Shown here: piece by piece, positions 1 to 10,584 of the stretch
Layout: each line of letters starts with the position of its first letter
Numbering within the stretch: the first letter of the stretch is position 1
Assembly: GCF_037975245.1 (NCBI RefSeq)
Contig: NC_092562.1
Coordinates: 21,345,054 to 21,409,053, forward strand
From: Apostichopus japonicus
Taxonomy: Eukaryota; Echinodermata; Holothuroidea; Aspidochirotida; Stichopodidae
Length of the DNA: 64,000 nt
Reading direction: 5' to 3'
Made by a program: the position numbers and the translations under genes
The notes under the pieces: model-generated
What the model was told of the DNA's origin: nothing
The model's input: only the letters and a program-made list of their open reading frames with translations
Databases searched by the model: none

Positions 1-2744
1 GACACACACATAGAGAGGCATCCGGTAGATCTGCAGTAAATCTTGTACATGTAATATTCTAGCCAAGTTGCCTGTGTGCCTGTTGTCACCCCCATGCTCT
101 CACTTTCAGCAATCTCTTGTACTCATACTTTTACTGGGGCTCATACCCATGGGAAATCTACCTGCACTCGACATCATTCGATCTGTACTCCTACCGAAAA
201 AAAATCTGCCATCCACTGAAAAGTAGGGCTTTCAGAGAACATAACAAGAACTCAGATTTGCCCATTAGGAATGTCTAGATCTGATACTTTATCAAACCTA
301 ACTTTAATGTAAGAATTGTAGTGCCTGACAATGCACAGGCCACTGGAGTAATTTTGCAGGTTAGATCAGCCAAAACCAGTCTAGAATTAAAAATATAAAC
401 TGGCATCAACATACTTTGCCTTTTAATTATGGACTTAGATGTCCTCAAACTGTGGCGAATCCTGTTGGAGGATCCAGGGTGTACAGTCAGCAGAAACTCT
501 GAGACATTCTTCAGAAGGAGATATAATACAAATATCATTTAAACTAGCCTAGTTAAAGGGTGTGAAGACTCGCACACAGAGAAACGTCTCATGCCGGTAA
601 TCTGACATAGTTTCGAATGAGGTGTAACAGAAGTGTTAGACACCACCATCGATCCCAGAAAATACACACAGCTTGCTACCGTCGGTAATTAGACACTAGT
701 GTTCAGTCAATACATACAGCTACGGTCAATACCCACAACACAGTGTATATAGCAGCGATGGACATCTCAGGTCTAGATAAAAGATGACAAGGTATCACGT
801 TTCATTACTGTCTGCATTTTGTAGCGACAAGAAGAAAATGTCATTTGCAAGCAACGGAAAGTTCACTTTTTCAGAGCGCGGCACACAGTTTGGGGCGAGT
901 CTTCAATGCCTTTAACGTGTTAATCATAGAGATACAGCATTGTAAAAGAGGAACATGGAAGCATATATGTTTATGTTAAAAACTAAAAAGGGTGGAATTA
1001 TATCCATAAATTTCTCTCATCTTTTTTCCATTGCTTATAATTTCTCAGTCAGTTTTCAGTTGTTCTTTTACTTGTATCTTGCTTTGTTATTGGCATGACC
1101 CAATGACTCTAGTCGCTTGCAATGTCCATCGAGGCATCCTATCTAGACATGAGGACATTAGACTAACTTTGAGAATGTTGTTGAATATGAAAGGGAGTTG
1201 GGAGGGTGGTAAGACAGTCAAATCTCACTTTCTTATATGACTTTGATAAGACATTCACCAATCCTTTGTATCTCTGATTTAAAGTGGAATGCCACAATGG
1301 TCCCATGTTTGGTCAAAAGATGGGAAATTGCAAAACATTTACACTACTGTCATTTCAAAAAACAATATGTGAAAGAATCTATCATCAGCAATTTAGATTA
1401 TTTACTTTTCTACAGCTTGCTTCTGTTTCCCTGCCTGAATTCTTCTCTTCGTAATATTTTGTAATGATGAATATTTTTTTTTTATTGGCATTGTTGAAAC
1501 CAACAAAATAGGAAATATTGTTGATCCAAATGCTGGGAGTCATCTGGGAGGCCTCTTAAATAATAAACAAGAACAATCTCCATATTTATATGGTATACAT
1601 TAGTTTATCTCACAAGAATACCACTAAAGTATGTCATTAATGACAGCTTGTTGCAGTCTACTGTAGAACATCTTGTAATGTGACATAGCCTATAGGAAGC
1701 ATTTGCTATGCGATTCCTCCTTCGGTTGCTTACCCTGCAATTGAGAATAATTTCACATAGCCTAACTACCATTTATTTACAGTCAATGACATAGGGCCAA
1801 GGCTTGATAATTATACTATAGCCTACCAGAGTGAACCTACTCGTAGTCGTTGTAATACTAATAGTACCAACTAGTATGAGACTTGAGAGTAGAGCACAAT
1901 TACAAATAACAATTTGGCCATCTTCTATTGCCAATTTAGTGTAACATGTTTGCATTCAGATTCATGAGCGCTTCAAATAGTTTTTAGTGGTCCCTGTTCG
2001 TGACACTATTATGTAGTCATTAGTACAGGGTCCACTGTTAGTTATTTAGTACCAATAGTATTAATAAATACTTTACTACTCCTACTACTTAGGCCAAATA
2101 CTCCCAATATAACTGAGTAGCCTACTGCACGTTATATCGAACAACTGGAATACATGGCCTAACGTTAGCACTTCAGGCCAGGCTACAGTGAATTCATCAA
2201 GTTCCTTCTTTCACTAATAGACCAAACTTCACTAAAATTTCCCTGTGTCTAAAGAAATGGTAATTGAACAAAAAAAAGAAGAAACCCTTACCTTTGTAAT
2301 TATCATTAATGTTTATTTAATATCATAACTCTCTTATGTTGGAAAACGAAGTATTGCCGACAACTGTATGCAGAAAAATACGTGTGAACTTTGACTCTTT
2401 AGTGTTAGTCAGCTAAGGAGGCTATGTAATGTCATCATTGCAGTGTGCTGCTGTGTCATAATAAATTCCTACTTCCTGTAGAAGGAGGTGAGACCGGTGT
2501 ATCGAAAGATCTTGTCTTCGTTGGAGAGCAAGTATATGTCGTATACTCTGTCCCAATGAGACAAACACCCCGGAAGCGATTGTAGAATCTGGGTAAAGAT
2601 AAGGAACGGGTTTCCCTGGTTATGTTTTTCCTTATATCATCATGATATGATCAATTGTTCCATCGTTCCCGGCCAATATTATCCGATGACGTCATAGCTT
2701 GTAAACATGTTCTCGAAGTTCGAGTGAAAATGTTTCATTGTAGC
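1..2744. other. Non-coding stretch, nothing recognised
   Basis: AT-rich sequence with only short chance open frames and no splice-bounded coding segment that I recognise. The first exon of the REX1BD gene that begins coding at 5173 could lie here or further left, but I could not identify it. Confidence 0.5.
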
Positions 2745-2990
2745 CAGCGGCGTATCCAGGATTTTCTAATCCGGGGGGCGCGAATTACTATCTAAGCGGA
2801 GCGCCACCATCGGTTGGCGCGGAGCGTACAAGAAAATTTCTGGTTTTGATACCCACCAGATCACCGGAAATGGCACTTCTCGGGTTTGAAAATGAGCAAC
2901 CAGATGTACATTTTTGCTTGAGAACCAAGTAGTTCCCAATAGTTTTTTTTCCATCCATAACCTTTTGGAAGATTGTCACCAGTCACACAT
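2745..2990. mobile_element. hAT-like transposon fragment (one end visible)
   Basis: The stretch opens with CAGCGGCGTATCCAGG followed by a G-run. This is the usual look of hAT non-autonomous ends in animal genomes (CAG followed by a GGCGTA core). No matching inverted end or 8-bp target duplication was found, so the right border is approximate. Confidence 0.4.
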
Positions 2991-3040
2991 CATGTTCGAC
3001 CTCATTGCATGTCCTGTGGATCATTCATTGCTTCTGTAGG

Positions 3041-3105
3041 CAGGGGCGTAGTGAGCGGGCGGGTGTGGGGGGGGGGGTGTCACACCCCCCCAATAATTTT
3101 GTAAC
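3041..3105. mobile_element. hAT-like transposon end fragment
   Basis: It begins CAGGGGCGTAGTGAGCG and runs into a G-rich then C-rich hairpin and CAATAATTT. The first 60 or so bases closely follow the left end of the complete hAT element at 31599-32513. No right end was found, so only the terminal piece is claimed. Confidence 0.55.
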
Positions 3106-3357
3106 TATGTCTTTGGTGATACTTGCTCTCGCCGTTTAGCCGCATTAAGAGATAGACTACATGAACTAAAAGCACTAGTATAGCACCAATTTCTGATGGT
3201 AAAATCTTTGCTAAAATGTTTCGTCAGTGTTGCCAAAATGTTATAAATTAATAATTAATCTGCCTTAGGGCCGTTCATGTATGTGATTTATTTTCTCAGA
3301 AATCAGCCTGTTGGTGGTGACCTTCTGCAGAGATCACTCAATTAACCATCTATTCTT

Positions 3358-3432
3358 AGCCCCTGTGTGCTTCAGTACACACGCCCCCTGAATGATACGT
3401 ACAGGGGGCGTGTGTACTGCACACAGGGGCTA
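3358..3432. repeat. Long imperfect hairpin
   Basis: Arms of about 30 bases (3358-3390 and 3401-3432) read as reverse complements: AGCCCCTGTGTGC and CAGTACACACGCCCCCTG on the left answer CAGGGGGCGTGTGTACTG and GCACACAGGGGCT on the right. The loop is about 10 bases. The right arm leads straight into the minisatellite that follows. Confidence 0.75.
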
Positions 3433-3605
3433 CACAACAATGTACTGAAGCATACAGGGGGCCACCTTGTGCCCAGGGTGCTAAGGTACACAACAGTGTA
3501 CTGAAGCACGCAGGGGCAACCTTGTGCCCAGGGTGCTAAGGTGCACAACAGTGTACTGAAGCACACAGGGGGCCACCTTGTGCCCAGGGTGCTAAGGTGC
3601 ACAAC
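3431..3605. repeat. Minisatellite, about 55-56 bp unit, 3 copies
   Basis: Units starting near 3431, 3487 and 3542 share ACACAACAGTGTACTGAAGC and CACCTTGTGCCCAGGGTGCT, with a fourth unit begun at 3597 that ends after CACAACAGTGGACT. The copies differ at only a few sites. One frame on the minus strand stays open through it, but that follows from the repetition and is not evidence of a gene. Confidence 0.85.
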
Positions 3606-5172
3606 AGTGGACTAATTGTGGACTTGTGCACCGTTGTGCACTTGTGCACAGGAACAAATTCATCTCGATGTTTAGATTACAACACAATTCGAAATTTCGA
3701 GAACAAGTAAGAGCACATTAATGATGATGAAATGTGGGCCCTCTTTAAAAACGTAATCTCATTCCCAGCCGTTGTCAGAGTCATATATACGGCTTATTAT
3801 CATACATAGCACACTAGTAGAAACTAGAAAGATCAGCTTGGTTGTTGATCATTTAGTTTAGTACACAGGCCTATACGATCGGGACTGCAACTAACGTACA
3901 GTAGCCATCTACGGTTCGCGACTTTATCATTGTCATACTTTTAGAACGTGCTGGAATTTATCTGAAGATGGTATGAATATGACAGCAATATGTATTTGTT
4001 TGTTTTTTGTTCATCAATAATTAATTGGCTAAGTATTACAGGAGTAAGCTAAGTAGACAAAGGTGTATGACTTATTGTGATGGTAGCATCACTTTGCGGT
4101 CAATGATATAGTGTGCAATTGCACTTACTGTAGCACTCACCACTGGTGCGATAGTAGTGAAACTAGTACTACTAACGTTATGAGGCGATTATATGCGTAG
4201 GAAATACTGGTTCTTAACACAAAATTTAATAAAGGCAAGTCAGGGGATCACACAATATTAATAATGGCAAGGCAGGGGATCTCTCGTATCAGACCCTCAC
4301 TCACAACTGAAAACTTGTGAAGCAATTTACTTAGGGCCATTAGGAGACCTGCATGCAGAAGTTCAGCCAACTGGGTTGCAAAACTTCGGACCAGGTCTGA
4401 ATTAATTATTGTTTATTTCCTGGAACATGGGAGGCATTTTGGGAAAATTGTTTTGCTGTAAATCATGGCGCTCTGTTAAGTGTAATAATTCTCCCTTTGT
4501 GAGATGTGTCCCTTTTAAAATTGTGCCCCTCCACTTTCAAATTTCTGTCTACATCCCTAAACATAATGTGTATGCATGTGTGGTTGGTGAATGTGAGATC
4601 TGTTGATACATACACTTAACACAAGGGTGAATCCATCAGCCCAATACAAGAAGCCTAAAGTTATTTTGCCAGAAATTAACCTCCGCCCGGGGCCACCAAA
4701 CTTTGGGACCCTAGGCCATGGCCTACTTTGCCTAGATGCCATAACCCAACACTGCCTAGAACTAGCATACTGGGCATACATTTATTCCCATACCCACATT
4801 GTAGAATGTTTCAACTTCCCTGAGTGTGTCTGTTAAATTCAGGCCCCAGCACGTGCAATGCTATATATCCCTTAATTATCCAACACTTGACGGACATCAC
4901 GATAGTAGTAAATAACTCGGTCATTAACCTTTATACATGGTGGAGAGATCTATCAAGGAGTGATAAATTACTTCTTTCTTTGTTAAACTGTTAACCAAAT
5001 GCAATTTTTGCAACCCTTTGTGCAGGCAAGAAACAAAGCATCTAAACATCTTTATGTAAAGTCAAAGAACATGTTTCTATCATTGCAATGCTTAATTTTT
5101 ATTATAAAGCCCACTAGTTGAGACATATTGTGAATGTTTTCTTTTAAATTGAATTTAAACTTGTTTCTTCAG
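3606..5172. other. Non-coding, 5' flank or intron of the REX1BD gene
   Basis: No coding segment recognised. The last bases before 5173 form a normal acceptor (TTGTTTCTTCAG), so the part next to the exon is intron. Confidence 0.5.
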
Positions 5173-8050
5173 GCACAAGAAGACCAGGCTGCAATGATCA
5201 AGTCGATTTTTGCTCTTCAGGAACGGAGGGTTGCAGTTTACAAGAAATTAGAACAGTAAGTTTTAAGAATAATTTCGTCTATTTCAATATATGTTATACA
5301 ATTCCATGGAGGAAATGTCTGAAAATACCTGTTTATTCATTGCAATGGAAGGAATGTCACAATTTTGAAAGCTACATTGGTAAGACCAAATGAAAGATAC
5401 TATTCAAGAGAAGGGACCTAACACAGGCTAGCCACAAAATTGAAAGTAGTCCTAGGCTTAACGTTTGTACACAAAACAGAGCGATTTGATTGGCGCATGA
5501 TCTGTTGGGGGGGGGGCTTGCAAAATTTGATTGAAGTTTGTAGAATCTATGGACTCTTTAATAAATCTGGCAAATTTTATTCAGCTCAAAATGTTTAACA
5601 ACAGATAACTCAAATAAAAATAATGAATATTGATATGAAAATTGCATAGAATGGTGTCATTTTCACTGAGCTTTTAGTGCAGTAAGCTGGAAAGTTTGAA
5701 TTTAAATATGGCAAACACGTACTGAGACATAAAAAAAAACCTTTATTTCAAAAACAGCTCTTTATTTTTCAAAACTACTTTTTAACACCTTAACTTTTAT
5801 TTTTAAGCTAAAAAAATATTTTAAAGATTTAGTTGGAGAGTAGAAATATTGTATTCAGTCATGCTAACCATTGGCCATACAATTTTTGTGGACAGCCAGG
5901 CATGATTCATGCAGTGATACAAACAGACTCACAAACAACAGTTAAAGTCAAGTATTTTGAATAAGGGCTACAGATGATGTAAAAATGGGCATAGACAGTG
6001 AGTGTGTTACAAATTAACTTCATTTTGGACCATTAAAAACCTTTATTTTCATATTTGAAGCCTTTAAAAACCTTTATTTTTCCATTTTCAACCTTTAAAA
6101 AACCTTTATTTTGTTGAAGAGCCGCTGGAAGGTCTGCTATCAGGTTCCTTTCGTTGATTATTCTTCTCTCCATCCCTTGTCTACTAATCCCCTTACATCT
6201 ATCTCTTTGTGTTCATCATGCTCATTAACCTGTATGTATTCTGTGCATGTTTTTGTCCTTTCTGTTACTGTTACTTGTCATTTAGCCTTTGAAGAAGATC
6301 CTGCTAGGATCGAAACGTCAGGCCAACTCACTTTAACACATTTTTTACACAGGCTCTCTAGTGGATAAGCAGTTTGCTAACAGTTTTATTTTATTTGATT
6401 ATACATTACAATATAAAACCTCTGCAAAGAGACTTTCCAGTCAATTTTGTATATTTTTTTGGTGTCTCATTTGTGATATTTCCAGAGGCCATGAAGAGTA
6501 TCTGACTAAGTCTCCCAACTATGACTTTCCGACGTATCGACAAGTCGTTCACGAATGCACAGAAGAATTCGCCCAAGTATCGCAGGAGATCATCGACATT
6601 GAGAAGAAGTTTACAGAGCTTGACAAGACAGAAGTCGCTGGATACATCAGAAAGATTCAAGAATTAGAAAAAGAAAAACTAGATATTGTAAGTCTATGAA
6701 TACTGTATGTTTATCATCAATTATATATGATTTCAGATCATGTGAATATTTGAGGCCACCTTCATCTGTCATTGACATATATTCTACTTTTTTTTAAACT
6801 TTTAGTAACTGCATGGTTTGAATCGGTGATCTCAAGTTTCCACTCTGCCAGCAAACTTCTTTTAACCTATTTGTTAGGTTGCTAGTCTGGCAGCAATGTT
6901 ACCTCTCACACTAAGAAGAACAAATATCAATTTTGTCCCCTTCCCTCGACTTGCCTTGGCTTTCCACACTCTCCCATATAGTACCTGTTGTCTCATTCTG
7001 GTTCTTAGACTGCTGCATTCCAGTTATCTAAGCAGAAGGTACTAGATGAACCACACTGCTCAGAGCATGAAGAGGAGAAGACTCAACTTAAGCAGAAGTA
7101 AGCTCAAGCATGTGTTTAAAACTTTCACTTTATGATGGTATTGATCCCATATTTATTTCTGTTGTCAGAAAATTCAGGAGTAGTTATAAATAAGTTTACT
7201 GTTTCCCTTCTGAAATGGTCTTCCTGATTGTAAAACAAAATTCAAAATGAGCTGAATAGGATAGCCAGGAGAAGCGATTTGTAAGTAATGACCCACACGG
7301 CTTTCCCACATGCATGTGGTTGTAAGCATTGTAAAAATGACTGCCCTTCAAGGCTGACATTATACATTCAAAGATACATCTAGCAGAAGTAGGTCTTCCA
7401 AATCGATAAAATGAAACGCAACCTCAGTGCTCCAGATACTAGCTGTGGTCACTCTAAGTAAATCAGTTGATGGTTTGAAACTTATATGGTATCATGAATG
7501 AACTTCTTCAGAGGGATGACAATTTGATAATGACAACTTGATAATGATAATTTGATATGATGAACTTCTTCAGATTATTTGGACGTATGTCAACTGATTT
7601 GTACAAAAAACAACTTCAGAGACTAATTTCAAAGATACATCTAGCAGAAGTAGGTCTTCCAAATCCACACAATGAAAAGCAACCACAGTGCTCAAGATAG
7701 CTTTGGTCGCCCCAAGTAAATCAGTTGATGGTTTGAAAACTTATTTGATATTATTGATTTCAGCTTTGCATCACTAATAATTTTGGTCAAAGTTTTCCAG
7801 ATTTACATTTGAAATGGTCAGAAAGATCCTGCATATATGCTTCCTATTTATACCATGTTATGTTCAAAACAAATTCCTACTTCCTCTCTGGTCATCTCTG
7901 ATATGAACTCTAGTTGTCAGTATTAGAAGAGGATTGCTGCATGTGAATCTCTTGATTCCATTTTAATTTTGATTCCAAAGGTTGAACAGTCTCATCTCCA
8001 GTATAGCAGAGAATTTGGAGAATCTTAAGTACGAAATGGAAGGCCTGTAG
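5173..8050 (+). CDS. REX1BD: REX1B-domain protein (REX1BD family), 4 exons seen, 5' end missing
   Basis: Four exons fit together with consistent phases: 5173-5255, 6486-6687, 7009-7097 and 7981-8050 (stop TAG 8048-8050). They give about 147 residues. All introns are GT/AG; donors GTAAGT at 5256 and 6688, GTAAGC at 7098. The readable protein opens with an ERRVAVYKKLEQGHEEYL stretch, then YDFPTYRQVVHECTEEF, a glutamate/lysine-rich helix (IRKIQELEKEKLDI) and a C-terminal helix (ENLENLKYEMEGL). Order and motifs match the REX1BD family (human C19orf60: RLEEGHRxYL, YDFPRYR). The family is named for a Chlamydomonas DNA-excision-repair locus; its molecular role in animals is not well known. Exon 5173 starts in phase 0, so an upstream exon with the start codon is expected, unless translation begins at the internal ATG at 5205. 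The reading is secure; the function is from family only. Confidence 0.85.
6034..6420 (+). mobile_element. Retroelement tail with hammerhead-like core (Penelope-like?)
   Basis: Lies in the intron just before the exon at 6486. It starts in repeated AAAACCTTTATTTT blocks (6034, 6066, 6100) and contains at 6285-6323 the arrangement GCCT, TTGAAGA, a GATCC/GGATC stem, GAAAC, GTC, AGGC. This is the layout of the minimal hammerhead motif known from Penelope-like retroelements. No reverse transcriptase frame is present, so only a tail fragment is claimed and its limits are approximate. Confidence 0.4.
7370..7750 (+). repeat. Diverged direct duplication inside a REX1BD intron
   Basis: About 120 bases beginning ACATCTAGCAGAAGTAGGTC recur 258 bases downstream (7375 and 7633), both ending AAATCAGTTGATGGTTTGAAA. 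The spacer contains short TTGATAATGA repeats and repeats AACTTCTTCAGA. It reads as a local duplication with no coding content. Confidence 0.75.
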
Positions 8051-10500
8051 TCGGCAGCACCCTCTTTCGGAGGTCGGAATTGACGGCCAGCTGTGCCGCA
8101 TGTGCGCCCTCACTTTAAAGACCCGCTGTCGACGATAGAGTCCGAGGAACCAGCGTGAAAATTTCTTGCCTAATGGTAACGTCGCTTTACCCGTTAGTGA
8201 ATGAAGATAATACTTTAGTGTATCTTTTGTGTCCAGTAAAAAAAAGAAAAATAGCTGAAAGTTGTTCTTAATTGTCATGCTTTGTCAACCAAGAGTAGTT
8301 CAATGTTTTTCCATAGATCGTCAATGATATTAATATCAGAGATATTTCTCACTCAAGCTCTAAATCCCGACTGAGAAATGTTTAAGCATTATCCAAGCAT
8401 CTTGTTGCATGTTAAGAAAAGAAGGTACCATGAGTATTGTGTACTACAAGCAATTAGTGTGGGATATTTTGAAAGATGTATAGCTATGATGAGGCAATAT
8501 GTGACAATTTTTCATTAATGTTGTCTTGAGTAATATCAATATGGTGTTTCATACATCGGAGTAGTTAATCAAATATAAATATCATGTCTAAGTTATGATA
8601 AGGATAAAAAACAACAACTAGAGCATGGAGTGAGGTCATTGTCGATCATGAATCGTTCTTTGTCATTTACGTAATGCTTCATGCAGCTGCAGTCATAGTC
8701 TTTGGTTGTTCTTGCGGTAAGCTCGACGCTGTGTTGCGAAACATAATCCAATCTCCGTAATATGATAAAATGGTATCAGAAAATGTTATATATTCTGCTT
8801 AATGTTAAGCTTGCATGTTTCTCTCGGTTCTGTCTATTTTAATGCTGCATTGTACGTGTACATATACTTCTACAACATTCCTTTTGCAGAATGTGCAAAC
8901 GACATTTAAGCTGATCACCTTGTACGTAACTTTTTCCAAATGTATTCGAAAATTTGCTGGTACCATTTTGGCAGGAAATTTTGTAAGTTTATGTTGAGGC
9001 TGCCTCACTTTATTTGGAAGAAGTTGAAAACAATTAGAAACAAGGAATATATGTCATGAAGAAACAGAACTTTGGTCTATTTGAATAAGGTAAATTTGAA
9101 ATTTAAGTTCCCAGTGCTGCCATATTTAGATAAAGACTATAAACTAATATGTTTGGTGGACAACATTGCAGACCATGAAATATGATCCAATCTTATTTGC
9201 ACATTTTCTTTGTCAAATTGCATCCAGAACAAACGGTTTTGACAAATGACCAGATTCTTTCTGCTTTCTAGCAAAATTTTAAAACATACATTCTTCATAG
9301 ATTGAGGGAAATTGTCAACCCCATCCCATCATTCTCTCAAGCTAGGTTGAAATGCAAGGATCTTGTCTTACCACTTTATATTCACAATTTGGAAACCGTG
9401 GTTACCTAAGGGGTGTTTAATGAATACTTGTATTGTAATAATATGATAGTATAAGTACCTGGGAAAATGCTTAATAGAAAGGATAATGGTTGATTCCCTT
9501 CAATAGTTCGTGCTTTATCATAATAATATTCATACCTATGACAGGTTAAGCCTTAACGCATTAGATATCCCAGCCTTCTCCCCCCCCTCCCCTCTACTCA
9601 TTACCATATGCCCCCTTGCATTTGTTATACTATTTACTCACTAATTAGATGTAGTTTATATTGCAAGTCAGCACAGCTGAGATACGTTTCAATAGAAGAA
9701 TAGGGAGTAAAAGTGGTTGAAAAGTTGATCTCAATCAACAATTCCTAACATTCATTTTTAAGATGGTTTTAAGAGATAACACATGTATTGATATAATACT
9801 TGTGAGATATTTGATAGAAACAGAGATGTGATGAGCCCTTACATTTTATTGTCGAGTTGAATCATTGCAAGTGATTTCCCTGACTCTAGTCCAATCTTTG
9901 ACTTGAGTCACTCGAGTCCTATCATTGACTTGAGTCGCTGTATTATTTCTATGTGAAAAACGTTGCCGAACCTGTTTGAGTCGCTTCAATTGAGTGACTT
10001 GTAACAACAATTGATACAACGTTATTTGGTATAGCTGGAATAACTATGCAAGAAAAAATGGCTGTCAATTGTGAATAATATCATCATGTAAGTCATTGCC
10101 ATTAATATAGGCCTACCAACATTTTAAGTTATGTATATCATAAAAGCAGTGCAATATCATGTTTACCTTTTCATTCATTTCTCAGCATTGAAAGTTTAAA
10201 AAATTCTATTTTCTTTAGTTTTTTAGTCTATTTTAGTACTGTGTTACATAAAAAATTTTGTTTCCTTCTCATTCCCAGTGTTTGGTGATAAGTTCAGCCA
10301 TACACGGGATAGTTAAATGCAAACTGTACCAATGTCATATGTTGTGTTTATTTATGGCTCAAAAACCCTTTTTCATTAAATACATCACTACTCTTGGCAG
10401 CTTCCATGAAGGTTGAATGTTGCACAAAATTAGCATTATTTAAATGTATTGGTAAATAAAAAATGGAAACATTTTAGACAATGGAAAAGAAATTTATTGC
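8051..10500. other. REX1BD 3' UTR and intergenic sequence
   Basis: The first few hundred bases after the stop at 8050 are probably 3' UTR. A GC-richer patch (about 8050-8150) precedes AT-rich sequence. No polyadenylation signal could be chosen with confidence, and nothing coding is recognised. Confidence 0.45.
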
Positions 10501-10506
10501 TAGAAG

Positions 10507-10584
10507 GGGATTCGAACCCAGTGACCTCTGTGTTACAATCCCACTGGACTGGTAACCAGGTCAGAGGTCACTGGTTTGAAGCCC
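10507..10584 (+). repeat. Foldback containing a tRNA-Thr-like half
   Basis: Arms at 10507-10530 and 10562-10584 are inverted copies of a T-arm-like segment (CAGAGGTCACTGG then TTCGAA or TTTGAA). The loop holds CTGGACTGGTAACCAG, which resembles a tRNA-Thr(GGT) anticodon arm. No acceptor stem or D arm is seen, so this is not a tRNA gene. It is probably a tRNA-derived repeat that became palindromic. Confidence 0.5.

Noticed and set aside
3372-3602. 76-codon repetitive protein on the minus strand
   Set aside because: Follows from the minisatellite unit; no start context, splice site or conservation argument.
6111-6699. Open frames of 85 and 112 codons starting before the REX1BD exon
   Set aside because: The first is retroelement tail. 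The second is the true exon at 6486 extended leftward into intron; the acceptor at 6484 and phase set the real border.
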